Shown: one piece after another, positions 1 through 5,648 of the stretch
How positions within the stretch are numbered: the stretch's first letter is position 1
Layout of the letters: every line of letters begins with the position of its first letter
DNA from: JAZDJJ01 sp043804035
GTDB taxonomy: Bacteria; Bacteroidota; Bacteroidia; Palsa-948
Length of the DNA stretch: 9,119 bases
NCBI GenBank assembly: GCA_043804035.1
Contig: JAZDJJ010000092.1
Span: forward strand, 1 to 9,119
Reading direction: 5' to 3'
Translations under genes and position numbers: made by a program
The notes under the pieces: generated by a model
What the model was told of the DNA's origin: nothing
The model's database searches: none
What the model saw: the letters and a program-made list of their open reading frames with translations, nothing else

Positions 1-634
1 TGCTTCCATCAGGCGACCAGAACCACGCTTTGCCAAAACTAAATTCTTCTTCATACACCCAATCTGTCATACCGTTGATGATGTTATTTATTTTTCCATC
101 TGTTGTTATTTGAGTTTCTTTTTCTGAAGCGATGTCGTAAATAAAAATATTATTGTCTCGCACAAAACAAATCTTGTTTCCATCAGGCGAAAACTCCGCA
201 TACATCTGTTTCTCTCCGGAAGAAAGAGCAGTGATTTTTCTTATTTCTCTATTCCAGATATAATAATTCTCCCGTGTAGAATGACGATATACTCGCTCCG
301 ATTCAGAAGAAATAAGAATTTTGTTTTCATCAGAACTAAAAGAATAATCTTCAATTTCTATTTTTTTAGTCGGCAAAACAAGCCAGTCATTTTTGAGAAT
401 GGTGTCAATCGCTTTACCGCTTTTATATTCATACATAATTATTGCATCTCCTTTTTCAGAAGAGTTCAAAACTGTGTAATGTTCGCCATCTTTCATAGAG
501 CGCAAATCATGAATTTTCTTAACCGAAAAAGTTCCGTTTTGCCAGATGTCTTTAAGAGTAATTTGCTTTTGAGTAAATAAAGAACAGTAAGTTGAGAGTA
601 ATAAGATGGTGCAGTAAATAAAATTCTTTTTCAT
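1..634 (-). CDS. Dipeptidyl peptidase IV-family (S9) serine peptidase, N-terminal part only
   Basis: This is the first 211 codons of a secreted prolyl-peptidase-like enzyme; the gene continues past the left edge, so the catalytic alpha/beta-hydrolase domain is not in view. Reading the minus strand from the ATG at 634 gives one open frame to position 1. It starts with MKK and a hydrophobic stretch (about residues 4-21), a likely Sec signal peptide. The rest is the N-terminal beta-propeller: 'NGTFS' near residue 40, 'ERVYRHST' in the middle, 'FSPDGNK', 'VRDNNIFIYD', then 'DWVYEEEF' (Glu 195-197) and 'WSPDGS' at the edge. The YEEEF segment matches the glutamate motif that binds the substrate N-terminus in DPP IV. 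Full family members are about 700 residues. It probably cuts Xaa-Pro dipeptides in the periplasm or outside the cell. It is transcribed divergently from the ars-like operon and is probably unrelated to it. The family call is firm; the exact specificity is inferred. Confidence 0.9.
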   Translation of the reverse strand, partial: MKKNFIYCTILLLSTYCSLFTQKQITLKDIWQNGTFSVKKIHDLRSMKDGEHYTVLNSSEKGDAIIMYEYKSGKAIDTILKNDWLVLPTKKIEIEDYSFSSDENKILISSESERVYRHSTRENYYIWNREIRKITALSSGEKQMYAEFSPDGNKICFVRDNNIFIYDIASEKETQITTDGKINNIINGMTDWVYEEEFSFGKAWFWSPDGS

Positions 635-654
635 AAAATTCTTCTATAAACTAA

Positions 655-689
655 AAACTTGAAACTTTAGACATCAAACTTTAAACTTT
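655..689. repeat. Heptameric tandem repeat (AAACTTT, five units, one degenerate)
   Basis: Five consecutive 7-bp units start at 655, 662, 669, 676 and 683: AAACTTG, AAACTTT, AGACATC (degenerate), AAACTTT, AAACTTT. They lie just upstream of the peptidase start and upstream of the ars-like promoter. The function is unknown; this may be a simple-sequence intergenic repeat of the kind common in Bacteroidota. Confidence 0.6.
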
Positions 690-695
690 TATTCG

Positions 696-728
696 TTTCT
701 GTAAAATTAAAAATTTTATGTAGGTTTG
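696..728 (+). promoter_or_regulatory. Probable Bacteroidota-type promoter of the ars-like operon
   Basis: TAGGTTTG at 721-728 is an exact match to the Bacteroidota sigma-A -7 box TAnnTTTG. The -33 element is weak: TTTCTG at 696-701, 19 bp upstream. Transcription would start near 735, leaving a leader of about 20 nt before the ATG at 756. The position fits a single promoter for the four tightly packed genes downstream. Confidence 0.6.
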
Positions 729-729
729 C

Positions 730-741
730 ATATACGTACAT
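730..741. promoter_or_regulatory. Imperfect palindrome over the predicted start site (possible operator)
   Basis: ATATACGTACAT is a 12-bp imperfect inverted repeat centred between 735 and 736, with five of six base pairs matching. It sits directly after the -7 box, where a repressor such as ArsR/SmtB would block transcription. Being short and AT-rich, it could be chance. No regulator gene is present in the window to pair with it. Confidence 0.3.
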
Positions 742-755
742 AAAAAAATAAAATT

Positions 756-1001
756 ATGGAAATAAAAATATTAGGAACAGGTTGTACAAATTGCAAAAAC
801 CTTGAAAAGCAAACATTCAACGCACTGGCTGAATTAGATATTGCTGCCAATGTTGAAAAAGTTGAAGACATTCAAAAGATAATGTCGTATGGTGTTATGA
901 GAACCCCCGCTTTAGTTATCAATGAAAAAGTAATTTTATACGGCAGAGTGCCATCAGTAAGTGAAATCAAAGAATTAATAAAAAAAGAAATTAATAACTA
1001 A
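756..1001 (+). CDS. Small thioredoxin-fold protein (TM0996/MTH895 family, ArsE position)
   Basis: An 81-residue protein with a glutaredoxin/thioredoxin-like fold. It begins with a beta strand (MEIKILGTG) leading straight into a CTNC redox motif (Cys10, Cys13), and has the expected cis-proline in 'MRTPALVINEKV' (Pro51) and 'LYGRVPS' afterwards. It has no signal peptide, so it should act in the cytoplasm. Members of this family (thioredoxin_3) are very often encoded next to ArsP-type permeases, as here. It is the first gene of a four-gene operon, 12 bp ahead of the arsF-like gene. In the Shewanella arsEFG system the first product takes part with ArsF in reducing nitroaromatic arsenicals; whether this protein is a true ArsE is inferred from gene order. 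Only an AT-rich leader precedes the ATG, with no Shine-Dalgarno sequence. A general redox role feeding the membrane partner is equally possible. Confidence 0.88.
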   Translation: MEIKILGTGCTNCKNLEKQTFNALAELDIAANVEKVEDIQKIMSYGVMRTPALVINEKVILYGRVPSVSEIKELIKKEINN

Positions 1002-1013
1002 AAAAATAATATC

Positions 1014-1433
1014 ATGAAAAAACTATTTTTTTTATCGTTAGCGTTAATAATGAACTTTAGTTTAATTGCAAATGCACAAACAAAACAAAATGAAAACAAA
1101 CCCAAAGTTGAAGTTTATTATTTTCATGCAACAAATCGCTGTCCCACATGTTTGGCGATTGAAGCAAATGCAAAGAAAACTTTTGAGACCTATTTTGTAA
1201 ATGAACTAAAAACAGGTAAAGTAAAATTTATTGTCATAAATGTTGACGAAGAAAAAAATAAAAAAATAGCAGAGAAATACGAAGCTGCAGGTTCAGCATT
1301 GTTCATCACAAAAATTTTAAATGATAAAGAAACAAAAAACGACATGACGAGTTTTGCTTTCTCTTATGGAAGAAACAATCCCGATAAATTTATAAATGAA
1401 TTAAAAGATAAAATAAATAAGATGCTAAAATAA
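1014..1433 (+). CDS. arsF: ArsF-family exported thioredoxin-like protein
   Basis: A 139-residue protein of the family annotated as nitrophenyl compound nitroreductase subunit ArsF. Residues 1-21 form a clear Sec signal peptide (MKK, hydrophobic core, 'IANA' then Gln22), so the mature protein should be periplasmic. The family-typical core 'VEVYYFHATNRCPTCLAIE' carries a CPTC redox pair (Cys43, Cys46). It is followed by a strand ('VKFIVINVDEE') and a charged helical C-terminus. Strand-CxxC-helix is the start of a thioredoxin fold, but no obvious cis-proline follows. It lies 12 bp after the mini-thioredoxin and 2 bp before the arsG-like gene, implying translational coupling. By family knowledge it helps convert nitro- to amino-phenylarsenicals. 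An exported location suggests it may instead receive electrons from the CcdA-like ArsG protein. Family assignment is good; the biochemical role is uncertain. Confidence 0.8.
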   Translation: MKKLFFLSLALIMNFSLIANAQTKQNENKPKVEVYYFHATNRCPTCLAIEANAKKTFETYFVNELKTGKVKFIVINVDEEKNKKIAEKYEAAGSALFITKILNDKETKNDMTSFAFSYGRNNPDKFINELKDKINKMLK

Positions 1434-1435
1434 AA

Positions 1436-2140
1436 ATGGAATTTCTTCAAAATATTCTTGACAATACAAACACACCATTTTTAACTGCTTTCATTTTGGG
1501 CTTGCTAACAGCGATAAGCCCATGTCCGCTTGCAACAAACATCACCGCCATTGGTTTTATAAGTAAAGATATTGAGAGTAAAAAGAAAATTTTTATTAAC
1601 GGATTGCTTTATACATTGGGAAGAGCATTGAGTTATTCGGTTCTTGGAATAATTTTATTTTTCGGTGCAAACAAATTTCATGTGTCAAAAATCTTTCTTC
1701 ATTATGGAGAAAAGTTTTTAGGGTTTATACTTATAGCAATTGGCGTGCTGATGATAGATTTTATCAAAATTAACTTACCACAATTTTCAAGATTAACAAA
1801 TACAATTTCTAAAAATAAAAAGAATAAAAGTTGGAGTGCTTTATTACTGGGAGTTGTTTTTGCTCTTGCATTTTGTCCTTATAGTGGAGTATTGTATTTT
1901 GGCATGCTAATACCGATAACAATTTCTAGTCCATCCGGATTATTTCTTCCAATAATATTTGCTGTTGCAATAGGATTGCCTGTGATAATCATTGCTTATT
2001 TGTTGGCTTTTAGTGTTTCAAGTATCGGAAGTTTTTATAATAAAATTAAAGTTTTTGAAAAATGGTTTCGCCGTATTGTTTCTGTTGTTTTTATCATAGT
2101 TGGTTTTTATTATGTGTACATCTTCTATTTAAAAAGTTAG
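1436..2140 (+). CDS. arsG: ArsG-family (CcdA/DsbD-like) membrane transporter
   Basis: A 234-residue integral membrane protein with about six hydrophobic segments (roughly residues 15-40, 55-77, 91-110, 133-160, 168-195, 212-231). It is a member of the LysE/DsbD/CcdA superfamily. The first segment has 'AISPCPLATN' with Cys30 and the fourth has 'LAFCPYSGVLYF' with Cys147, the same placement as the cysteine pair that carries electrons across the membrane in CcdA. Related proteins are annotated as aromatic aminobenzylarsenical efflux permease ArsG, from work on Shewanella arsEFG. It starts 2 bp after arsF and ends 4 bp before the ArsP-like permease, so all four genes should be one transcript. Two functions are plausible: exporting trivalent aminophenyl arsenicals, or moving reducing power from the cytoplasmic CTNC protein to exported ArsF. 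The sequence alone does not decide between them. Confidence 0.82.
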   Translation: MEFLQNILDNTNTPFLTAFILGLLTAISPCPLATNITAIGFISKDIESKKKIFINGLLYTLGRALSYSVLGIILFFGANKFHVSKIFLHYGEKFLGFILIAIGVLMIDFIKINLPQFSRLTNTISKNKKNKSWSALLLGVVFALAFCPYSGVLYFGMLIPITISSPSGLFLPIIFAVAIGLPVIIIAYLLAFSVSSIGSFYNKIKVFEKWFRRIVSVVFIIVGFYYVYIFYLKS

Positions 2141-2144
2141 TAAA

Positions 2145-3176
2145 ATGGGGACATTTTTTTTTAATAGTTCAAAAAGTAAAATAATCTTATTGTTATTACC
2201 GATATGGTATTTAATTTATCACTATCTACAACCATTTACCGATTGGCTCGTTTTTTCTTCATTCGGAATGACGAAAGGTGAACATCTCTCTGATGCATTA
2301 TGGTTTTTTATTTTTGAATTTCCAAAAGTAATCTTACTACTTACATTGATAATTTTCTTTGTAGGAATTATACGAACTTTTTTTACTCCTGAACGCACAC
2401 GAAAAGCATTGAAAGGTAAAAAAACATTTACAGGAAACATAATTGCATCTATGTTGGGCGTTGTTACACCTTTTTGTTCATGCTCGGCTATTCCATTATT
2501 TCTTGGATTTATTGAAATAGGTGTTCCTTTAGGTGTTACCTTTTCTTTTTTGATTGCTGCACCAATGATAAACGAAGTAGCAGTTGTACTTTTATATGGC
2601 ATGTTCGGTTGGAAAGTAACAGTAATATATATTTTAACCGGACTTGTAATTGCTATTCTTGCAGGTTGGATTATAGGATTATTAAAATTAGAAAAATGGG
2701 TAGAGTCATGGGTTTATGAAACAAAAGTCAGGCAAAATGTAGTTGGTGAAGAAAAAATAAAATTTAATGATAGAATAAAATTTGGGTATAGTGCAGTAAA
2801 AGATATTGTCGGTAAAGTATGGATTTATGTTGCTTTTGGTATTGCTGTTGGCGCAGGTGTTCATGGTTATGTTCCCGAAGATTTTATGGCAGCGATAATG
2901 GGCAAAGATGTTTGGTATGCTGTTCCTTTGTCTGTACTAATAGGTATTCCATTATATTCAAATGCCGCAGGGATTGTGCCTGTTGTTTCTGTTTTAATTG
3001 AAAAAGGAGCATCGCTTGGAACTGCTTTGGCTTTTATGATGTCGGTTATTGGATTGTCGTTACCAGAAATGATTATAATCAGAAAAGTTTTGAAACTCCC
3101 GCTGATTTTTACATTTATCGGTATTGTTGGTGCAGGAATTATGTTAGTTGGGTTTCTGTTTAATTGGATTTTTTAA
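2145..3176 (+). CDS. arsP: ArsP-type permease (organoarsenical/metal efflux)
   Basis: A 343-residue polytopic membrane protein of the ArsP_1 (DUF318) permease family. It has two related halves, each with several membrane segments. The first contains the hallmark 'TPFCSCSAIPLFLG' (residues 108-121, Cys111 and Cys113), then 'LIAAPMINEVAVVLLYG'. The second contains the partner motif 'GIPLYSNAAGIVPV' (267-280) and 'SLPEMIIIRKVLK'. A polar loop at about 183-218 joins them. In Campylobacter jejuni, ArsP exports trivalent organoarsenicals such as reduced roxarsone and methylarsenite, and the CSC cysteines are implicated in binding. It is the last gene of the operon, 4 bp after arsG. Substrate is inferred: related permeases may also export copper, zinc or other soft metals. 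The gene symbol reflects family membership, not proven orthology. Confidence 0.85.
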   Translation: MGTFFFNSSKSKIILLLLPIWYLIYHYLQPFTDWLVFSSFGMTKGEHLSDALWFFIFEFPKVILLLTLIIFFVGIIRTFFTPERTRKALKGKKTFTGNIIASMLGVVTPFCSCSAIPLFLGFIEIGVPLGVTFSFLIAAPMINEVAVVLLYGMFGWKVTVIYILTGLVIAILAGWIIGLLKLEKWVESWVYETKVRQNVVGEEKIKFNDRIKFGYSAVKDIVGKVWIYVAFGIAVGAGVHGYVPEDFMAAIMGKDVWYAVPLSVLIGIPLYSNAAGIVPVVSVLIEKGASLGTALAFMMSVIGLSLPEMIIIRKVLKLPLIFTFIGIVGAGIMLVGFLFNWIF

Positions 3177-3260
3177 TATTGTGGCTCTACGGGGAATGCT
3201 GTGAAAACAAGTCAAGTTGTCCGTTATAAAACAAGATAGATGTTTTCAAATTCTGTACGG

Positions 3261-3302
3261 AAACAATTCAATCAGCCGCTAAAACAATTCAATCGTCCAT
3301 TA
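3261..3302. repeat. 21-bp direct repeat, two copies
   Basis: Two adjacent 21-bp units (3261-3281 and 3282-3302) both begin with AAACAATTCAATC (13 identical bases) and then diverge, ending in CTA and TTA. They lie between two convergent genes. The function is unknown. Confidence 0.6.
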
Positions 3303-3315
3303 ACCATTAACCATT
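3297..3315. repeat. Heptameric tandem repeat CCATTAA (2.7 copies)
   Basis: CCATTAA, CCATTAA and CCATT follow each other without interruption and overlap the end of the preceding 21-bp repeat. Together they occupy the middle of the 212-bp gap between arsP and nth (3177-3388). I see no gene in that gap. There is an 8-bp inverted repeat (TGAAAACA at 3202-3209, TGTTTTCA at 3241-3248) but no convincing intrinsic terminator. Confidence 0.6.
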
Positions 3316-3342
3316 TTATCTATAAAACCCCTCTAATTCTTT

Positions 3343-3398
3343 TTCACGGAGATTTCTTTTCAAAATAAGATTTGATTGTATTGCTCTTTTACCGTGAA
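3343..3398. terminator. Weak candidate bidirectional terminator stem
   Basis: TTCACGG at 3343-3349 pairs perfectly with CCGTGAA at 3392-3398, the right arm overlapping the end of nth. The loop is long (42 nt) and the stem only 7 bp. It is therefore a weak candidate for stopping transcription of the two convergent genes. Confidence 0.2.
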
Positions 3399-4033
3399 TT
3401 TATGTTCTCATAATATTTACAAAAGAATTTTATCCCACACTTTTCGCATATCGGCTTTCGTGCTGTGCAAACATATCTGCCGTGTAAAATCAACCAATGA
3501 TGAGCAATAGGAATTTTTTCTTTCGGAATATATTTTACCAGTTGCTTTTCTGCCTGAAAAGGATTTTTTGCATTCAGAGTTAGCCCGATACGAGCAGATA
3601 CACGAAACACATGCGTATCTACAGGCATCACAGGTTTTTGGTAAATCACCGAAGCAATTACATTGGCTGATTTTCTTCCAACGCCGGGAAGTTTTTGCAG
3701 TTCATTTACACTTGATGGAACAATTTCACTAAACTTTTTTATCAGCATTCTCGCCATATCAACTAAATATTTTGCTTTATTGTTCGGATAAGAAATACTT
3801 TTGATGAGAGGAAAAATTTTTTCAGGAGATGACTTTGCAAGTGATTGAGCGGTTGGAAATTTTTTAAAGAAAAAAGGTGTAGTTAAATTCACTCGTTTGT
3901 CTGTGCATTGTGCCGAAAGAATAACTGCTACAATAAATTGATAGGGATTAGTATAAACAAGTTCCGTTTCGGCAACAGGCATATTTTTATTGAAGTGGTC
4001 AATGATTTTTTTATATCGTTCTTTGCGAATCAT
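3389..4033 (-). CDS. nth: Endonuclease III (DNA glycosylase/AP lyase)
   Basis: A 214-residue base-excision repair enzyme that removes oxidised pyrimidines and nicks the abasic site; its size matches E. coli Nth (211 residues). The helix-hairpin-helix 'LPGVGRKSANVI' (115-126) holds the catalytic lysine (Lys121), and 'VDTHVFRV' (138-145) holds the catalytic aspartate (Asp139). The early 'ILSAQCTDKRVN' (38-49) is the conserved substrate-pocket segment. The C-terminus has the complete [4Fe-4S] ligand pattern C-x6-C-x2-C-x5-C (Cys189, 196, 199, 205). All key residues are present, so it should be active. The gene stands alone, convergent with the ars-like operon and divergent from asnS. A possible -7 box lies about 85 bp upstream of its start. 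The neighbours do not suggest any special role. Confidence 0.97.
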   Translation of the reverse strand: MIRKERYKKIIDHFNKNMPVAETELVYTNPYQFIVAVILSAQCTDKRVNLTTPFFFKKFPTAQSLAKSSPEKIFPLIKSISYPNNKAKYLVDMARMLIKKFSEIVPSSVNELQKLPGVGRKSANVIASVIYQKPVMPVDTHVFRVSARIGLTLNAKNPFQAEKQLVKYIPKEKIPIAHHWLILHGRYVCTARKPICEKCGIKFFCKYYENINSR

Positions 4034-4119
4034 TTTGTCGGTTGCTATTGTGATTTCATCAATTATTATTTTTTACTACAGATCTCCTCTGCTCTTATGA
4101 ATGCTGCTAATCTTATTAA

Positions 4120-4127
4120 CAAACTTA
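4120..4127 (-). promoter_or_regulatory. Possible nth promoter (-7 box)
   Basis: Read on the minus strand, this is TAAGTTTG, an exact TAnnTTTG match pointing towards nth. The best -33 candidate is only TTG (4151-4153), 23 bp away, which is longer than usual. The leader would be about 80 nt. Confidence 0.35.
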
Positions 4128-4163
4128 CGAAAAGCAATAGAAAAATAATTCAATGAAGACATA

Positions 4164-4193
4164 TTTGTTCAATTGTTTTAAAGATTATTTTTG
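4164..4193 (+). promoter_or_regulatory. Probable asnS promoter
   Basis: TTTG at 4164-4167 (-33) and TATTTTTG at 4186-4193 (-7, exact TAnnTTTG) are separated by 18 bp, a good Bacteroidota sigma-A promoter. Transcription would begin near 4200, giving a leader of about 15 nt before the asnS ATG at 4215. No separate strong promoter is visible before rpoN, so it may also drive that gene. Confidence 0.6.
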
Positions 4194-4214
4194 CTATCGT
4201 AAATATCTATACAC

Positions 4215-5597
4215 ATGCAAAGAATAAAAATCGCGGAAATATTATCATCATCCGACTATGATAAAGAAGTAACAGTAATGGGATGGGTGCGCACGCGCAG
4301 AGGAAGCAAAACAGTTGCATTCATTTCCATAAATGATGGCAGCACTATTCATACTATTCAAGTTGTGGTAGATATTTCAAAGTTTGATGAAGAAACTATC
4401 AGACACATTACCACCGGCACTTGCATTTCGGTTACCGGAAAACTTGTAAAGTCGCAGGGACAAGGACAAAGCATAGAGATACAAGCCGACAAAATTGAAA
4501 TTTTTGGAACTGCCGATGAAACATTTCCGTTACAGAAAAAAGGACATTCGTTGGAATTTCTTCGTGAGATAGCACATCTTCGTCCGCGTACAAATATATT
4601 CGGAGCAATACTTCGCATTCGCCATCATCTCTCATTCGGTATTCATAAATTCTTTAACGACAAAGGTTTTTTTTACCTACACTCCCCTATCATCACCGGC
4701 TCGGATTGCGAAGGTGCAGGTGAAATGTTTCGCATTACAACACTTGATTTAAATAATCTTCCAAAAAATTCTGACGGCAGCATCAACTTTGAAAAAGATT
4801 TTTTTGGAAAGGAAACTAATCTCACCGTTTCAGGACAATTAGAAGGCGAATCAGCAGCAACAGGAGTTGGGCTCATTTATACTTTCGGTCCAACTTTTCG
4901 TGCCGAAAACTCTAACACACCAAGACATCTCGCTGAGTTCTGGATGATAGAACCCGAAATGGCATTTTATGACATTTATGATAATATGGATTTGGCAGAA
5001 GAACTATTAAAATATATTTTGCAATATGTGATGAAACATTGCAATGATGATTTGAATTTTATCTGCGAGCGATACGATAAAGAATTACTTAATCGCTTGA
5101 ACATAGTTGCCAACGCAACTTTCAATCGCATCACTTATACCGAAGCAATAGATATTCTGCTCAACTCAAAACAAAAGTTTGATTTTCCTGTTAAATGGGG
5201 AATTGATTTACAGCGCGAACACGAAAACTTTTTAGTAGAACATTTCAAAATCCCTGTGATTGTTACCGGATATCCAAAAGAAATAAAAGCATTTTATATG
5301 AAACAAAATGAAGATGGAAAAACAGTTCGTGCAATGGATGTATTGTTCCCTTACATAGGCGAAGTTATTGGCGGTTCGCAACGAGAAGAAAATTACAACA
5401 AACTTTACGCTCGGATTAAAGAAATGAATTTGCCCGAAAAAAACTTGAGCTGGTATTTAGAAATGCGAAGATTCGGCACTTGTCCGCATAGCGGATTCGG
5501 ATTAGGATTAGAACGTCTGATGTTATTTGTAACAGGAATGACAAACGTACGTGATATCATTCCATTTCCGAGAACACCAAAGAGTGCGGAGTTTTAA
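4215..5597 (+). CDS. asnS: Asparaginyl-tRNA synthetase
   Basis: A 460-residue class IIb aminoacyl-tRNA synthetase that charges tRNA-Asn in the cytoplasm; E. coli AsnS is 466 residues. An N-terminal OB-fold anticodon-binding domain covers about residues 1-105 ('VTVMGWVRTRRGSKTVAFI', 'INDGS'). The catalytic domain follows: motif 1 region 'GFFYLHSPIITGSDCEGAGE' (151-170), motif 2 'FRAENSNTPRHLAEFWMIEP' (228-247), and motif 3 'GFGLGLERLMLFVTG' (427-441) with the ATP-binding arginine. The 'SDCEGAGEMF' segment and the 'IPFPRTP' ending are typical of AsnRS rather than AspRS. It is complete and unremarkable. It is followed 51 bp later by rpoN on the same strand, probably in one transcription unit. 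Identification is secure. Confidence 0.98.
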   Translation: MQRIKIAEILSSSDYDKEVTVMGWVRTRRGSKTVAFISINDGSTIHTIQVVVDISKFDEETIRHITTGTCISVTGKLVKSQGQGQSIEIQADKIEIFGTADETFPLQKKGHSLEFLREIAHLRPRTNIFGAILRIRHHLSFGIHKFFNDKGFFYLHSPIITGSDCEGAGEMFRITTLDLNNLPKNSDGSINFEKDFFGKETNLTVSGQLEGESAATGVGLIYTFGPTFRAENSNTPRHLAEFWMIEPEMAFYDIYDNMDLAEELLKYILQYVMKHCNDDLNFICERYDKELLNRLNIVANATFNRITYTEAIDILLNSKQKFDFPVKWGIDLQREHENFLVEHFKIPVIVTGYPKEIKAFYMKQNEDGKTVRAMDVLFPYIGEVIGGSQREENYNKLYARIKEMNLPEKNLSWYLEMRRFGTCPHSGFGLGLERLMLFVTGMTNVRDIIPFPRTPKSAEF

Positions 5598-5648
5598 TTA
5601 TTATTTTTTTATGCAAAGAGTTTTCTATTATTCATTTATTTTGATTTT

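Noticed and set aside
281..580. Plus-strand open frame of 99 codons opposite the peptidase gene
   Set aside because: It lies wholly antisense to a clear DPP IV-like frame and its translation has no recognisable features.
840..870. TGGC...TTGC pattern considered as a sigma-54 -24/-12 promoter
   Set aside because: The spacing is too long for the GG-GC consensus and it lies inside the mini-thioredoxin coding sequence.
3202..3248. TGAAAACA/TGTTTTCA inverted repeat downstream of arsP as a terminator
   Set aside because: The stem is only 8 bp, AT-rich, with a 31-nt loop and no following T-run; more likely chance.
3908..4156. Plus-strand open frame of 82 codons spanning the nth start and the divergent gap
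   Set aside because: It runs mostly antisense to nth and ends in promoter-like AT-rich DNA, with no recognisable protein features.
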